64,000 nucleotides of DNA from JADGQN01 sp035315185 (GCA_035315185.1 DATFYE010000194.1:25586-89585), one strand, 5' to 3'. Positions 34,345 through 43,554 are shown, counted from the first letter of the stretch. The notes: generated by a model from the letters alone, not told the origin. Translations and numbers: made by a program.

Positions 34345-34848
34345 ATGCGTTCCTCAGTCTCTTGTCTGCACAATGAGTCTTGTTCCCGAGGCCTGAGCCT
34401 TCTCGAGCTGCTTGTCGTATTGGTAATTCTTGCCATCGGTGTTACGGTTGCAGTGCCGAACTTGTCCCTTTGGATAGAGAAGTACACTATGTGGAAAGCG
34501 CGCAGACAACTGGTCACAGACCTGCAGCTCGCAAAAATGAGGGCTGTCTCTCAAGGCGTGCAACACAGGGTATCCTTTGATACAGCAACCGCATCGTACA
34601 AGATAGAACAGGGCGATGCCGCGAGAGGATCCGCGGCGTGGAGTCAGATCGGCATTACCCGCGCCCTCTCTGACCCACAAAATCCCCACCACGCCAACGG
34701 CGTGGCCCTGGCAACCAACCTCGCCAATAATGCGGTGATCTTTTCCACGAAGGGTACCGCCTCGCCAGCAGGTACGGTGACTCTCAGATCCACAAACTAC
34801 ACAGGACACGTCACGGTGATTCTAGCGGGGAGGATTCGCTCCGGATGA
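34345..34848 (+). CDS. GspH/FimT-family pseudopilin (copy 2)
   Basis: The product of about 167 residues starts at the ATG at 34345 (MRSSVSCLHNESC), giving a leader before SRG/LSLLELLVVLVILA with Glu at +5 and Leu at +1. The body RQLVTDLQLAKMRAVSQ and the end GHVTVILAGRIRSG match the protein at 23577, so the two arose by duplication. An earlier in-frame start at 34288 would overlap pilD. It likely adds an alternative minor pilin near the fibre tip. It lies between pilD and an O-antigen-ligase-like gene. Confidence 0.85.
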   Translation: MRSSVSCLHNESCSRGLSLLELLVVLVILAIGVTVAVPNLSLWIEKYTMWKARRQLVTDLQLAKMRAVSQGVQHRVSFDTATASYKIEQGDAARGSAAWSQIGITRALSDPQNPHHANGVALATNLANNAVIFSTKGTASPAGTVTLRSTNYTGHVTVILAGRIRSG

Positions 34849-34876
34849 AGACGCATGCGACGGGCGTAACCTGATT

Positions 34877-36910
34877 ATGGAAATAAACCGGACAGAAACC
34901 CTTAACAGGGGTTTGCTGCTGTTGCAACGCGTGTCGTCTTTCTTTGCATTTCTGCTCATCCCCTTTCTCGGGGGTAATGACCTGCCACTCTATTTTCTCA
35001 CCATTGACAGGTTCTGGATCGAAACCTCTTTCATTCTATCTCTCATTGTTGCGCTCTTTGCTCAGTACCTTGCAGGGATACGATCGGATCAGCGCTTTGG
35101 ACGATTTTTTCTTGCTATTTCTCCGTTGGCTCTTATGTGCGTGATAAGCTTCGCATACACCTGGAACAGGCTGAGCACACTCAACGAGATCAATTTCTTT
35201 GTCTGGTCCTTCGGCGCCGTATTCCTCTATCTCTCATCAGATAATCGTGATGCCCTTCATGAGGCCCTCGTAGTGGGTTCTCTGCTTCTGGTTCTGAGCG
35301 CCATTATCCAACTCAAGATCCTGCTCCCGGGGCTGGCACAAGTATTCACCAGCGGCAAAAATGCAGAGATAGTGCGAGAGCAGATCGCCCCATTTGGAGC
35401 TTTTCTCAACCAGAACATGTTAGGCGGGTATTTTATTTACACGCTGCCGCTTGCTGTTTACTTTGTCGCGGTCAAGAAAACAGCCGTATACCTGTTCGTA
35501 GTCGCGGCGTTTACCCTGGGCGTACTTCTCTCTCTTTCGAGATTGGCCATGCTCATAGGATTCACAGGGCTGGTAACCGTTTGTGCACTTATGGTAAAAG
35601 TTAATCCAAGGTCGCTTGTTAAGCTGGCCTTTTCTCTCGGTTGCGCGCTGCTTCTCTTTGTCATTCTTCTCCAGGGAGATCACCGAGAAAGAGTCTCCAG
35701 CATGCGAAACCTTCTAGGAACGAAGATTGAGAAGGTGTCTACAGAAATAACCACGCTCGACAAGCGGACCGCAATATGGCGTGACAGCTTCCGCGCGTTT
35801 CTCTCGAAGCCCATCGTTGGCTACGGCGCAGGCACGTTTGAATATGCCTACAGAAAATTTTATGACGGAGGTTTGTACACGAAGTACGCGCACGGCAGTC
35901 TGGCTAAGACTGCTGTCGAATTAGGGAGCCTCGGGCTCATCGCCTTTTTCTTTTATCTGGCCATGTTTGGCCGAGGAATTGCGGGAGGGCTCCGAGAATC
36001 GAGCTCCGGATATCTTCTAGTATCGGCCTTGTCAGGCCTCCTGTTCGGATTTCTTGATTTTGCCTTCGACATTCCCGCGCACCTCGTGACGTTCTTCGTT
36101 GTAACCTCTGCGTTCATGGGACAAGAACAGGCGTCCCGACCTATCGCCGCAAGGAAGCATGTACTCCTTTTCCTGATTGCCGCGCTCTGTCTTTCTTTTC
36201 TCTTTACAACAAGAGCGAGCCTGTCTCGCAAACTAGTTGAAGAGGGTACGCTGGCTGAAGAGGCAGGAATGTTTGGGAACGCTTATCTCTCGTACAAGGA
36301 CGCGATTCGCACCATGCCACTAAGCAATGATGGCTATATAAGGGCCATTTCAATTCTTTTGAAATCGTACGATAGCCAAAAAGATCCGCAGTACAAAGAG
36401 CAGGTCAAACTTGCCTTACGCTACCATCTGGGAGAAGTGGAGCGGAATCCCGATAATGACTCCGAACTCTATTTTGTGCGGGGCATGTGTCGCTCTACAC
36501 TCGCTCCGGGCAAGGACGCGTGCGCACTGGTTTCCAAGGCAATTTCTCTCTATCCATCGTCGGGTTACTATATATTTGAGACAGCGCGTTGCTACGAGCG
36601 ACTGGGCGATTTTGGCGAAGCCCTGGGCGTTATCGGCAGCATTGAGCCGTATCTCGGGAGCTTCAAAGTTTCAGCTAACCCGCAAGGTCTGTTCGTTTAC
36701 AAGGTACGGGATCTCGAAGCGGAAATAGAGTTCAAGAACGGAAACCGCGAAAGAGCCCTTGCCATAGAAAGTGAAAACCTGCTCGATGGAATGAGCGGTA
36801 AATATGCGATTTACCATACCAAAGCACGCGAATACTTACCCAAGGAAGTGCTCATCAGGTACCTCACGGAAAAGGTGAGATTCTACGAAGAAGCAGTCAA
36901 TAGCCATTGA
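34877..36910 (+). CDS. O-antigen ligase/polymerase-family membrane protein with TPR-like C-terminus
   Basis: The 677-residue protein has about eleven membrane segments in its first 440 residues. A large periplasmic loop holds the Wzy_C/WaaL-type pattern: KRTAIWRDSFRAFLSKP, GYGAGTFEYAYRKF, then AHGSLAKTAVELGSLGL with the conserved histidine. The last 200 residues look like helical repeats (KLVEEGTLAEEAG, AYLSYKDAIRTMP). The family ligates or polymerises lipid-linked glycans; members in pilus clusters (PilO/TfpO, PglL type) glycosylate pilin. Its place between a pseudopilin and pilM makes a pilin oligosaccharyltransferase an attractive guess, but exopolysaccharide ligase or polymerase is equally possible. 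Confidence 0.78.
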   Translation: MEINRTETLNRGLLLLQRVSSFFAFLLIPFLGGNDLPLYFLTIDRFWIETSFILSLIVALFAQYLAGIRSDQRFGRFFLAISPLALMCVISFAYTWNRLSTLNEINFFVWSFGAVFLYLSSDNRDALHEALVVGSLLLVLSAIIQLKILLPGLAQVFTSGKNAEIVREQIAPFGAFLNQNMLGGYFIYTLPLAVYFVAVKKTAVYLFVVAAFTLGVLLSLSRLAMLIGFTGLVTVCALMVKVNPRSLVKLAFSLGCALLLFVILLQGDHRERVSSMRNLLGTKIEKVSTEITTLDKRTAIWRDSFRAFLSKPIVGYGAGTFEYAYRKFYDGGLYTKYAHGSLAKTAVELGSLGLIAFFFYLAMFGRGIAGGLRESSSGYLLVSALSGLLFGFLDFAFDIPAHLVTFFVVTSAFMGQEQASRPIAARKHVLLFLIAALCLSFLFTTRASLSRKLVEEGTLAEEAGMFGNAYLSYKDAIRTMPLSNDGYIRAISILLKSYDSQKDPQYKEQVKLALRYHLGEVERNPDNDSELYFVRGMCRSTLAPGKDACALVSKAISLYPSSGYYIFETARCYERLGDFGEALGVIGSIEPYLGSFKVSANPQGLFVYKVRDLEAEIEFKNGNRERALAIESENLLDGMSGKYAIYHTKAREYLPKEVLIRYLTEKVRFYEEAVNSH

Positions 36911-36976
36911 TAAAAGTTTAAAAATCTCCTCGTATGCAGTATCAAAAAAACGACCAACAAGAGTCTCTCACAGGTT

Positions 36977-36992
36977 TGGCCATAATATTGCA
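36977..36992 (+). promoter_or_regulatory. Sigma-54 promoter of the pilMNOPQ operon
   Basis: TGGCCATAATATTGCA keeps the essential GG and GC at 12-bp spacing and TTGCA at -12, with two changes in the -24 box. The start near 37004 gives a leader of about 175 nt before pilM, in which I see no other element. Confidence 0.65.
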
Positions 36993-37179
36993 AAGTGCCC
37001 ATCGGGACAGACATGCCGCACGCGCAATACTCAGCCGAGCCTTTGAAGTATCAGGTTAATAAACTTTCCAAAAGTGCGATAAAAATAATTGGTGGATGTG
37101 TGAGCTGCTTCAGAAAACAGTTTCCGAAAAGAATGTTTACTTTTGCCCTTGAGGACGTAACCTGGAACCCGAGGATGCT

Positions 37180-38238
37180 ATGGTAAAAGAAGCCCTGGAG
37201 AGACTGAGACTGCGACCGTTTAAGGAATTGTTAGGCGTTGATATCGGGACTACATCTATAAAACTATGCGTGGTAAAAAAAGGCAAAGATGGTCTCTCAC
37301 TCCAGAAGTTTGCAAAAAAATCTTATGAGAAAGATCTGCTCCGCGACGGCACGATCGCGGACAGAGCCTTTGTGGCGGGCGAACTGAAGCATCTGCTCCG
37401 TGAACAGGAGATCAAGGTCAGTGCAGCAGCCACGGCCCTGTCCAGTTATACGGTTATCACTAAAAAAGTTACCATGCCTCTTCTGGACGAAGAGACGCTG
37501 GGTAAGAGTATCGGGCTGGAAGTAGAGAGTGTGATACCATATCCGCTTCGCGACATTTACTACAACTATTACGTGATGGGTACGGAAGATGACAAAGAAG
37601 CCATGATGAACCTGCTTATTGTCGCAGCAAAAAAAGAGATCGTCGACGCTTACATGGAAGTTTTTCGCCTTGCAGGCCTTAACCTGCTGATTCTTGACGT
37701 TGATATATTCGCCATGACGAACCTTATAGAACATATCTATGGATCGCAGCAGTTTTCCGTTGTTGCCGCAGATATCGGTGCGTCCGTCACAAATATAGCG
37801 ATTGTAAAAAACGGAGCCATTGAGTTTACCAGAGAGATTCTGATAGGGGGCAAGTATCTTACGAACGAGATCGCCAAGACGTATAACGTGAGTCACGACG
37901 AGGCAGAAGAAAAGAAGCTTAGCCCAGACGGCGATATTGGTGAGTTGGTCGACGAGTTCATTGGGAACGTCTCGTCCGAGATGAACAAGACGGTCAACTT
38001 TTACGCGGCTACAAAGCCGCGTGACACCGTCGGTAAGATCTATCTGACAGGCGGCTCCTCTTGTCTTCCCGGATTGAAGGAGCGCATAGAAAACGATACG
38101 GGTATTGAGGTGGCATTCCTCGATCCTTCAAGGTGTCTTGCGCCTAATGTGAGAGGCATCGGTCTCGCTGAGGTTGATCATGCCTTCGCACCGGTAGCCC
38201 TTTATCTATCTTCGAGAGTGAGTGACCTGGAACCATGA
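37180..38238 (+). CDS. pilM: Type IV pilus assembly ATPase-like protein PilM
   Basis: PilM (352 residues) is a cytoplasmic actin-like protein that binds the N-terminal tail of PilN and links the inner-membrane ring to the motors. The actin-fold phosphate loops are visible as LLGVDIGTTSIKLCVV, VVAADIGASVTNIAIV and IYLTGGSSCLPGL. The ATG follows GAGG by about 5 nt. It begins the classic pilM-N-O-P-Q order and overlaps pilN by 4 nt. Confidence 0.94.
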   Translation: MVKEALERLRLRPFKELLGVDIGTTSIKLCVVKKGKDGLSLQKFAKKSYEKDLLRDGTIADRAFVAGELKHLLREQEIKVSAAATALSSYTVITKKVTMPLLDEETLGKSIGLEVESVIPYPLRDIYYNYYVMGTEDDKEAMMNLLIVAAKKEIVDAYMEVFRLAGLNLLILDVDIFAMTNLIEHIYGSQQFSVVAADIGASVTNIAIVKNGAIEFTREILIGGKYLTNEIAKTYNVSHDEAEEKKLSPDGDIGELVDEFIGNVSSEMNKTVNFYAATKPRDTVGKIYLTGGSSCLPGLKERIENDTGIEVAFLDPSRCLAPNVRGIGLAEVDHAFAPVALYLSSRVSDLEP

Positions 38239-38768
38239 TACGTATAAACCTCCTTCCGAAAAAGGTTCGCAAAGAGGCTATCAAGTCTGACATTGCCCTC
38301 TTCGTGCTGTTGCTGATAGTGGCATTTGTACTTGGTGCAGGCATCTACCTGAACAATGCGGCGCAGATCGCCCATCTCAAGACTGATGTGGCCCGGACAA
38401 AGCAATCGATCGCCTCTATGGAAAAGTTTTACAAGGAATATCTGGCTCTCGAGAAGCAGAAAAAGGAAATGTCTGCGCGGATCTCGCTCATTGAGAAGAT
38501 ACAAGAGGGCAGGGGACTCGCGGCTCGTATCCTGTATGACCTGCCCGTGCTAGTCAAGGATAGTATCTGGCTCAAGCGCTTCAAGAAGGAGGAGGGTCGG
38601 TTCGACCTTGAAGGGCGCGCTCTTGAAAACGAATCTGTTTCTGACTTCGTCGAGAAGTTATCGAAGATACCCTATGCAAAGGATGTGGAGCTCAAGAGCG
38701 TTGAGGACGTGACAGAAGAAGGAGTGGTGGTCAAGAAATTCCTTATACAGGGAAACCTAGGCTTATGA
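38235..38768 (+). CDS. pilN: Type IV pilus inner-membrane protein PilN
   Basis: The 177-residue product starts MIRINLLPKKVRKEA, the conserved INLLP motif that docks into PilM. One membrane helix follows (FVLLLIVAFVLGAGIYL), then a coiled coil and a periplasmic ferredoxin-like domain. With PilO it forms the alignment ring in the inner membrane. Start and stop overlap pilM and pilO (ATGA), so translation is coupled. Confidence 0.93.
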   Translation: MIRINLLPKKVRKEAIKSDIALFVLLLIVAFVLGAGIYLNNAAQIAHLKTDVARTKQSIASMEKFYKEYLALEKQKKEMSARISLIEKIQEGRGLAARILYDLPVLVKDSIWLKRFKKEEGRFDLEGRALENESVSDFVEKLSKIPYAKDVELKSVEDVTEEGVVVKKFLIQGNLGL

Positions 38769-39409
38769 AACTGCGGTTCAACAGGAAAAGCATAGCAAAG
38801 ACACCGAGAATATACAGAATTGCCCTGATGCTGGCGCTGACAGTCGTGGCCTTTGCAGGAGTATATTTCTCCCTCCTCGTGCCGCAATTCGATCAGAAGC
38901 GCTTTCTGACAGGCGAGTACGGTAACGCCAAGCAGGAGCTCGATCGTTTGACCACAATGAAGGCAAATTTCGAGAAGAGCCAGAAGGAATATTTCCGACT
39001 CCAAGAAAACCTTGAGAGAGTGCTAGTGCAGATGCCCGAAGAGAAGGACGTTCCAAACTTGCTGAGACAGGTATCCTTCGTCAGCCAGGAGGCCAAATTG
39101 AGGGTCAAATTCTTTGAGCCCAAACCGCTTCAGCCAAAAGAGTTTTATGTTGAGCTGCCGTTTGAGCTGCGCTATTCAGGCGGGTATCACAACGCCGGCT
39201 ACTTCTTCGATGGCGTAAGGAAGCTGGACAGGATCATCCATGTGGCAAACTTCTCCATCGAATCAAAAGTCGTAGCCTCAAAACTTACCGTGGAGGGTTC
39301 GTGCCTCGCAAAGACTTACGTCTACAACAGACAGCTGGCGCAGGAACAACTAAAAGAGAAGCCTAAGGATATGAAGGACGAAAAGAATGCGACATCGGTT
39401 AAGAAATAA
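38765..39409 (+). CDS. pilO: Type IV pilus inner-membrane protein PilO
   Basis: The 214-residue bitopic protein has a short basic N-terminus, one membrane helix (IALMLALTVVAFAGVYFSLL), a long coiled coil (about 45-95) and the PilO domain with FFEPKPLQPKEFYVELPFEL. It pairs with PilN and contacts PilP in the periplasm. It overlaps pilP by 23 nt. Confidence 0.93.
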   Translation: MKLRFNRKSIAKTPRIYRIALMLALTVVAFAGVYFSLLVPQFDQKRFLTGEYGNAKQELDRLTTMKANFEKSQKEYFRLQENLERVLVQMPEEKDVPNLLRQVSFVSQEAKLRVKFFEPKPLQPKEFYVELPFELRYSGGYHNAGYFFDGVRKLDRIIHVANFSIESKVVASKLTVEGSCLAKTYVYNRQLAQEQLKEKPKDMKDEKNATSVKK

Positions 39410-39821
39410 CTTCATTATCGTTCTCGTGCTTGTCTGCCTGGCCCCTGTCACTGCTTTCTCTCAGGCAAAAACAGAACCAAAGAAAAGCGGTGCCGTGGAC
39501 CCTGATTTTTCTTACACGTCCAAAGATCGGAGAGATCCATTTGAGCCTGTATTCTTGACCAAGCTTAAACAGCGTCAGGTTAGCGGCGCCCTGAAAGAAG
39601 GATACGAACTGGAGGAATTGAAGCTCGTGGGTGTGCTCAAAAGCGGGGGCGCGAAGTTTGCCGTTATGGAAGACATGCAGGGTAAGGGTCTCTTTTTCAA
39701 ACAGGGAGATTTCATCAACAAGACCACGTGGATCATGGAGGTAGACGAGGAAAAGGTTACTATGGGCTACAGGATAAAAGGGGACGTCCGGAAGTTCGAC
39801 ATAGATATTCCCCGGAAATAG
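39387..39821 (+). CDS. pilP: Type IV pilus periplasmic protein PilP
   Basis: The 144-residue exported protein has a signal sequence (IIVLVLVCLAPVTAFSQ). The PilP beta-sandwich follows (KDRRDPFEPVF, LEELKLVGVLKSGGAKFAVMED, GKGLFFKQGDFI). Classical PilP is a lipoprotein; the cysteine here stands in VLVC-L, which lacks the small residue before Cys, so a lipid anchor is doubtful. PilP bridges the PilNO ring to the PilQ secretin. Confidence 0.9.
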   Translation: MRHRLRNNFIIVLVLVCLAPVTAFSQAKTEPKKSGAVDPDFSYTSKDRRDPFEPVFLTKLKQRQVSGALKEGYELEELKLVGVLKSGGAKFAVMEDMQGKGLFFKQGDFINKTTWIMEVDEEKVTMGYRIKGDVRKFDIDIPRK

Positions 39822-39833
39822 AGAGGGTGAGCC

Positions 39834-41279
39834 ATGTATAAAAGGTGTGCGCTGTATGCTTTAGTCGTGATTATGGTGCCTCTGCTCGCGTTCGGGCAGG
39901 TGCTTAAACCACCGGCATCGAAGGTATCTTTCGATTTTATGGATGCTGATGTGAGAAACGTGCTGAGGGTACTTTCCGACATATCCAAGAAGAACATCGT
40001 GATATCCGAGGATGTGAAGGGAAAAGTGACCATCAAACTGGATAACGTTACCTACGACGAAGCGCTCGACGTGATCCTCCAGAGCAACGACCTGGCGAGA
40101 ATAGACGAAGGCGCTGTCATCAGGGTGGTGACGGCAAAAAGGTTCTACGAGGAGCGCGATCGCTTCAGGAAAGACAGGGCAGAGGTCTTGAAGGAAAAAG
40201 ACGCAAAGCAAAAACTGGAAGAGGAGTTCCTCACCGAGACACTCTTCCTTAACTACCTGGATGCCTCAGAGGTCGGGGTAATGCTGAGGGGGATGCCGGG
40301 AGCAGCGGGGACAACGGCCACGAATACCAGGGGGCTTCTCACGCCCAACGGCGCCGTGAGCGTTGTGAAGTGGACGAATGCCATCATCATGAAAGACACC
40401 AGGCAAAATGTCGAGGACCTGATAAAAAGGATCAAGGAAATGGACATACCGCCCACACAGGTGCAGATCGAAGCCAGGATCGTCCAGGCTTCGACCACCT
40501 TCGCAAAGGATCTGGGGATTCAATGGGGTGCAGACTATCGCACGCGCGTGGGAGGGAGCAACACGGAGCTGACCGGTCTGAGACAGGCTGGTACATCGGG
40601 TACCACGCCGGATTCTTCGGCAACTACATTCAGCTCTCTCACCAATGCTATAGCACAGAGAAGTTCAACGGCCGTTTTCCCGTACAATGTCAACCTTCCC
40701 GCCACTCCCGCAACCGGTACTGTGGGGGGACTTGGCATCTTCATCGGCGGGCTGGCGGATTCGCTTTTGCTGGATGTACAACTTTCCGCTCTGGAGTCCC
40801 AGGGGAAAGGGAAGATCATTTCGAGCCCGAAGATAATCGCCTCGCACAACCAGACTGCAAAGATCGCTCAAGGTACTCAGATTCCTTATCAAACGATCTC
40901 ACAGAACTATGCCCAGATAGAGTTTAAGGATGCTGTCCTGAGCCTGGAGGTAACGCCCATAGTCGCGAAAGACGGGAATATCCGCTTGAAGATCAAGGCG
41001 ACAAAGGACAAGCCTACCGTCGTACCGGGGAGCCCCGTGCCTGGTATAGACCATAAAGAGGCGACCTCGGATGTTCTCGTGAGGGACGGCGATACAGTGG
41101 TCCTGGGAGGCATCTACGAATCAGAGGATGATTCGAGCCAGTCGGGCCTGCCCGGGTTACAAAACATTCCCCTTCTCGGGTGGTTATTCAAGGCGAACTC
41201 AGTGACGCATACAAAAAACGAGCTTCTGATCTTTATTACACCGACGGTCCTAAAGAACATATACAAAGCAGAGGGATAA
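39834..41279 (+). CDS. pilQ: Type IV pilus secretin PilQ
   Basis: The 481-residue outer-membrane secretin has a signal peptide (cleavage near LLAFG-Q). An STN/N0-like domain follows (VSFDFMDADVRNVLRVLSD), then one N1-type domain (LTETLFLNYLDASEV... VKWTNAIIMKDTRQNVEDL) and the secretin C-domain (QVQIEARIVQAS, ISSPKIIASHNQTAKI, LEVTPIV, LLIFITPTVL). It is shorter than most PilQ because it lacks AMIN domains, so peptidoglycan anchoring must come from elsewhere. It forms the pore through which the pilus leaves the cell. Confidence 0.94.
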   Translation: MYKRCALYALVVIMVPLLAFGQVLKPPASKVSFDFMDADVRNVLRVLSDISKKNIVISEDVKGKVTIKLDNVTYDEALDVILQSNDLARIDEGAVIRVVTAKRFYEERDRFRKDRAEVLKEKDAKQKLEEEFLTETLFLNYLDASEVGVMLRGMPGAAGTTATNTRGLLTPNGAVSVVKWTNAIIMKDTRQNVEDLIKRIKEMDIPPTQVQIEARIVQASTTFAKDLGIQWGADYRTRVGGSNTELTGLRQAGTSGTTPDSSATTFSSLTNAIAQRSSTAVFPYNVNLPATPATGTVGGLGIFIGGLADSLLLDVQLSALESQGKGKIISSPKIIASHNQTAKIAQGTQIPYQTISQNYAQIEFKDAVLSLEVTPIVAKDGNIRLKIKATKDKPTVVPGSPVPGIDHKEATSDVLVRDGDTVVLGGIYESEDDSSQSGLPGLQNIPLLGWLFKANSVTHTKNELLIFITPTVLKNIYKAEG

Positions 41280-42578
41280 ATGAAACGCATATACTTATTC
41301 ATAGCATGTTGTTTTCTGCTCTACCAGGGCACTGCGTTGGCGGGGGGAGAGGGGTATCTTCAAGGCGCGATTATTTCATCCTTCGCTGACCGGCTCGATC
41401 TTTCCTTGGGCGACAAGGTCATTATAAATCTCGGCAGTGGCCAGGGAGTCACCAAGGGAGACATCGCAAAGATTGCCCGACAGAACGCCCAGGAGCCACT
41501 GATTAACAACATCGGGCAATGCGCCGTTGTGGATACCGGCGAAGCATCTTCGGTGTGCGAGATCATCCGGAGCAAAGTGGAGATTCACACTGGCGACGCG
41601 GTCTTCTTGAAAGCAGTGAATGCTCCCGCTGACACCGCCTTTTTCCCGATGGCTCTCAAAACCCTGTACAGCGCGGTCAATGGGTATGATCCGAGCAAAA
41701 AGCTCTCCGTGTGTGTGTACACTATTTTCGACGAAAAAAATGAAGTGACGGCCCTGTCGGACAGAATCAGGCAGGAAATACTTGGCGTGATGCAGCAAAA
41801 AAGCAGAATTAATCTCGTAGACAGCGGCACCACGATGGAGGCTTTTTATCCGACTGATGACATGCAATGGATAGGCGATGTCAGGCAATTCATGAAGAAG
41901 GCCGGCGTGGACGTGCTTATAACAGGCATGTACGCCATTTCGAAGGATCAGCTTGTTATCTCGATCTACAAAATAGACTCGAACGGGGACGACAGAAAAA
42001 TGAGCTTCTTGGTGCCTGCGCAGGAGTCGTTCAGGCAGCTGGCATCGCAGGTGCGGGCGCCTTATCAGGAAATCAGGAAAAAAGAACAGGTCTTCTGCTA
42101 CTTTGTTTTGAAGCCTTTTTCCTACACCCCTGTAAAGGATGAAAAGGTAGCGCTCATAAAGTTTGAAGCTGACGGCAATCCTTTCACCGAGTACGCCATG
42201 AGGCGAGACGATTTCAATATCATCAGCCCAGTGGACGTTCTCCTCGAAGTGGATGGCGATGTCTTCAGTCTTTCTGGACACCGGCCTCAGCAGCTTGTTA
42301 CGCTCACCAAAGGCACGCACCGGGTATCCGCGTCATTCAGGCGAGGATATTACTTCAACGAGAATCTCCTCTATATATCGAGAAACCTCCTTAAAAAAGA
42401 GGCTATCCTCGATATCAGCAAGAGTACCAGCATACTCATCGATCTCTCCATAAATCCGCTGCCTGAGAAACAGCCGATCACTATCCAAGTGTTCGATAGG
42501 GTGGGCAAGGAGCGTCAGCTCATAAGACCCATCCGAAAGCTTGCGGATGATACCACAGTGGAAACATTCAAGGATTAG
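41280..42578 (+). CDS. Exported protein of unknown function at the end of the pilM-Q operon (FlgT/CsgG-like features)
   Basis: The 432-residue protein has a signal peptide (MKRIYLFIACCFLLYQG, cleavage near ALA-GGEG). Residues 20-115 have a pattern seen in FlgT-type domains (LGDKVIINLGSGQGVTKGDI). The middle resembles the CsgG/FlgO-like fold that senses or anchors at the outer membrane (LSDRIRQEILGVMQQKSRI, GVDVLITGMYAISKDQLV). The last 130 residues are beta-rich. The ATG directly follows the pilQ stop, so co-translation is likely. I infer a secretin-associated periplasmic or outer-membrane factor that might replace missing AMIN or PilF functions. I do not recognise it as a named family. Confidence 0.72.
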   Translation: MKRIYLFIACCFLLYQGTALAGGEGYLQGAIISSFADRLDLSLGDKVIINLGSGQGVTKGDIAKIARQNAQEPLINNIGQCAVVDTGEASSVCEIIRSKVEIHTGDAVFLKAVNAPADTAFFPMALKTLYSAVNGYDPSKKLSVCVYTIFDEKNEVTALSDRIRQEILGVMQQKSRINLVDSGTTMEAFYPTDDMQWIGDVRQFMKKAGVDVLITGMYAISKDQLVISIYKIDSNGDDRKMSFLVPAQESFRQLASQVRAPYQEIRKKEQVFCYFVLKPFSYTPVKDEKVALIKFEADGNPFTEYAMRRDDFNIISPVDVLLEVDGDVFSLSGHRPQQLVTLTKGTHRVSASFRRGYYFNENLLYISRNLLKKEAILDISKSTSILIDLSINPLPEKQPITIQVFDRVGKERQLIRPIRKLADDTTVETFKD

Positions 42579-42635
42579 TGGTAGGATAGCCCACAGCCGC
42601 TTTGAGGTGAGGATAGATTCGCCTGAGAGACTCGG

Positions 42636-43475
42636 GTGAATCCGCCCGATCAAGCAACTGCGGCTGAGCAGGTACCCACGCAGTGGGTGTTGGGTGAGTT
42701 GGTGAAGACGGCACGAGCCAGCCGTTCAGCGCAGAATATCAGCAGGCTTTCCAAGTTTCTCGCGCAAGCCGGTATCGCTTCACGCAGAAAAGCCGAGACT
42801 CTTATCAGGTCCGGAAATGTTAAAGTAAACAATGTAACGGTGTTGGATCCCTTTTTTCGCGTAACACCCCATAAAGATGCCGTAACAGTCGATAATACAC
42901 CAGTTAGTAGTCATATTAAGCTAAAGTATATCGCTCTGCACAAGCCCGTTGGGTACTTGTCGGACCTTACCGACAAAAGAAACCGCAAGCTGGCAAGGGC
43001 GTTCATCAACGATAATGCGCGCCTTTTTCCGATCGGTAGGCTTGACTATCAATCTGAAGGCCTCATGCTCTTCACGAACGACGGCGCCTTCGCAGACCGA
43101 ATCATGCACCCTAGGTATGAAGTCGAAAAGGAGTACCTTGTGAAATTCAAGGGACACCTTAACCAACAGGACCTGCGAAACCTGATGGAGGGCGTAGTTG
43201 TTGATGGGGAACGCTATCTCCTTGACAATATAACGCTGCTGCGCGCGGAAAAGGAGAATTCCTGGTACCGAATCATAATCCACGAAGGCAGGAAGCGAAT
43301 GATACGGAGGGTGGCTGACGCGGTGTCTCACCCGGTGATAAAACTGCGGCGCATACGTATCGGCCAGGTCCGCCTCGGCTGTATGAAGCCGGGCGAGCAC
43401 AGGCCCCTGACTCAACGCGAGATCAGCTTCTTTTTGCGCGACCAGCGTGCGTCAGCGCCACCGACCGTTAGGTAG
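42636..43475 (+). CDS. RsuA/RluB-family 23S or 16S rRNA pseudouridine synthase
   Basis: The 279-residue frame starts at a GTG. The recognisable protein begins about residue 37 with an S4 domain (SRLSKFLAQAGIASRRKAETLI, split here by family convention). The catalytic domain follows, with the aspartate in GRLDYQSEGLMLFTNDG and the C-terminal HEGRKRMIRRVADAV. A GTG at 42702 is an alternative start that removes most of the unusual N-terminus. The family isomerises a uridine in rRNA; RluB and RsuA cannot be told apart by eye. It follows the pilus operon but is probably unrelated. Confidence 0.88.
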   Translation: MNPPDQATAAEQVPTQWVLGELVKTARASRSAQNISRLSKFLAQAGIASRRKAETLIRSGNVKVNNVTVLDPFFRVTPHKDAVTVDNTPVSSHIKLKYIALHKPVGYLSDLTDKRNRKLARAFINDNARLFPIGRLDYQSEGLMLFTNDGAFADRIMHPRYEVEKEYLVKFKGHLNQQDLRNLMEGVVVDGERYLLDNITLLRAEKENSWYRIIIHEGRKRMIRRVADAVSHPVIKLRRIRIGQVRLGCMKPGEHRPLTQREISFFLRDQRASAPPTVR

Positions 43476-43524
43476 GTCACGCGTGATTGCCATCGTCAAG
43501 GTCACTAATTTTAGCATATTTTGA

Positions 43525-43554
43525 TTGACACGGTTATCGGGCTTCCGCTAACAT
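43525..43554 (+). promoter_or_regulatory. Sigma-70-type promoter of the ArsR-like gene
   Basis: TTGACA (43525-43530) and TAACAT (43549-43554) are 18 bp apart. The predicted start near 43561 leaves almost no leader before the ATG at 43565, with only AGGA close by. Confidence 0.5.
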
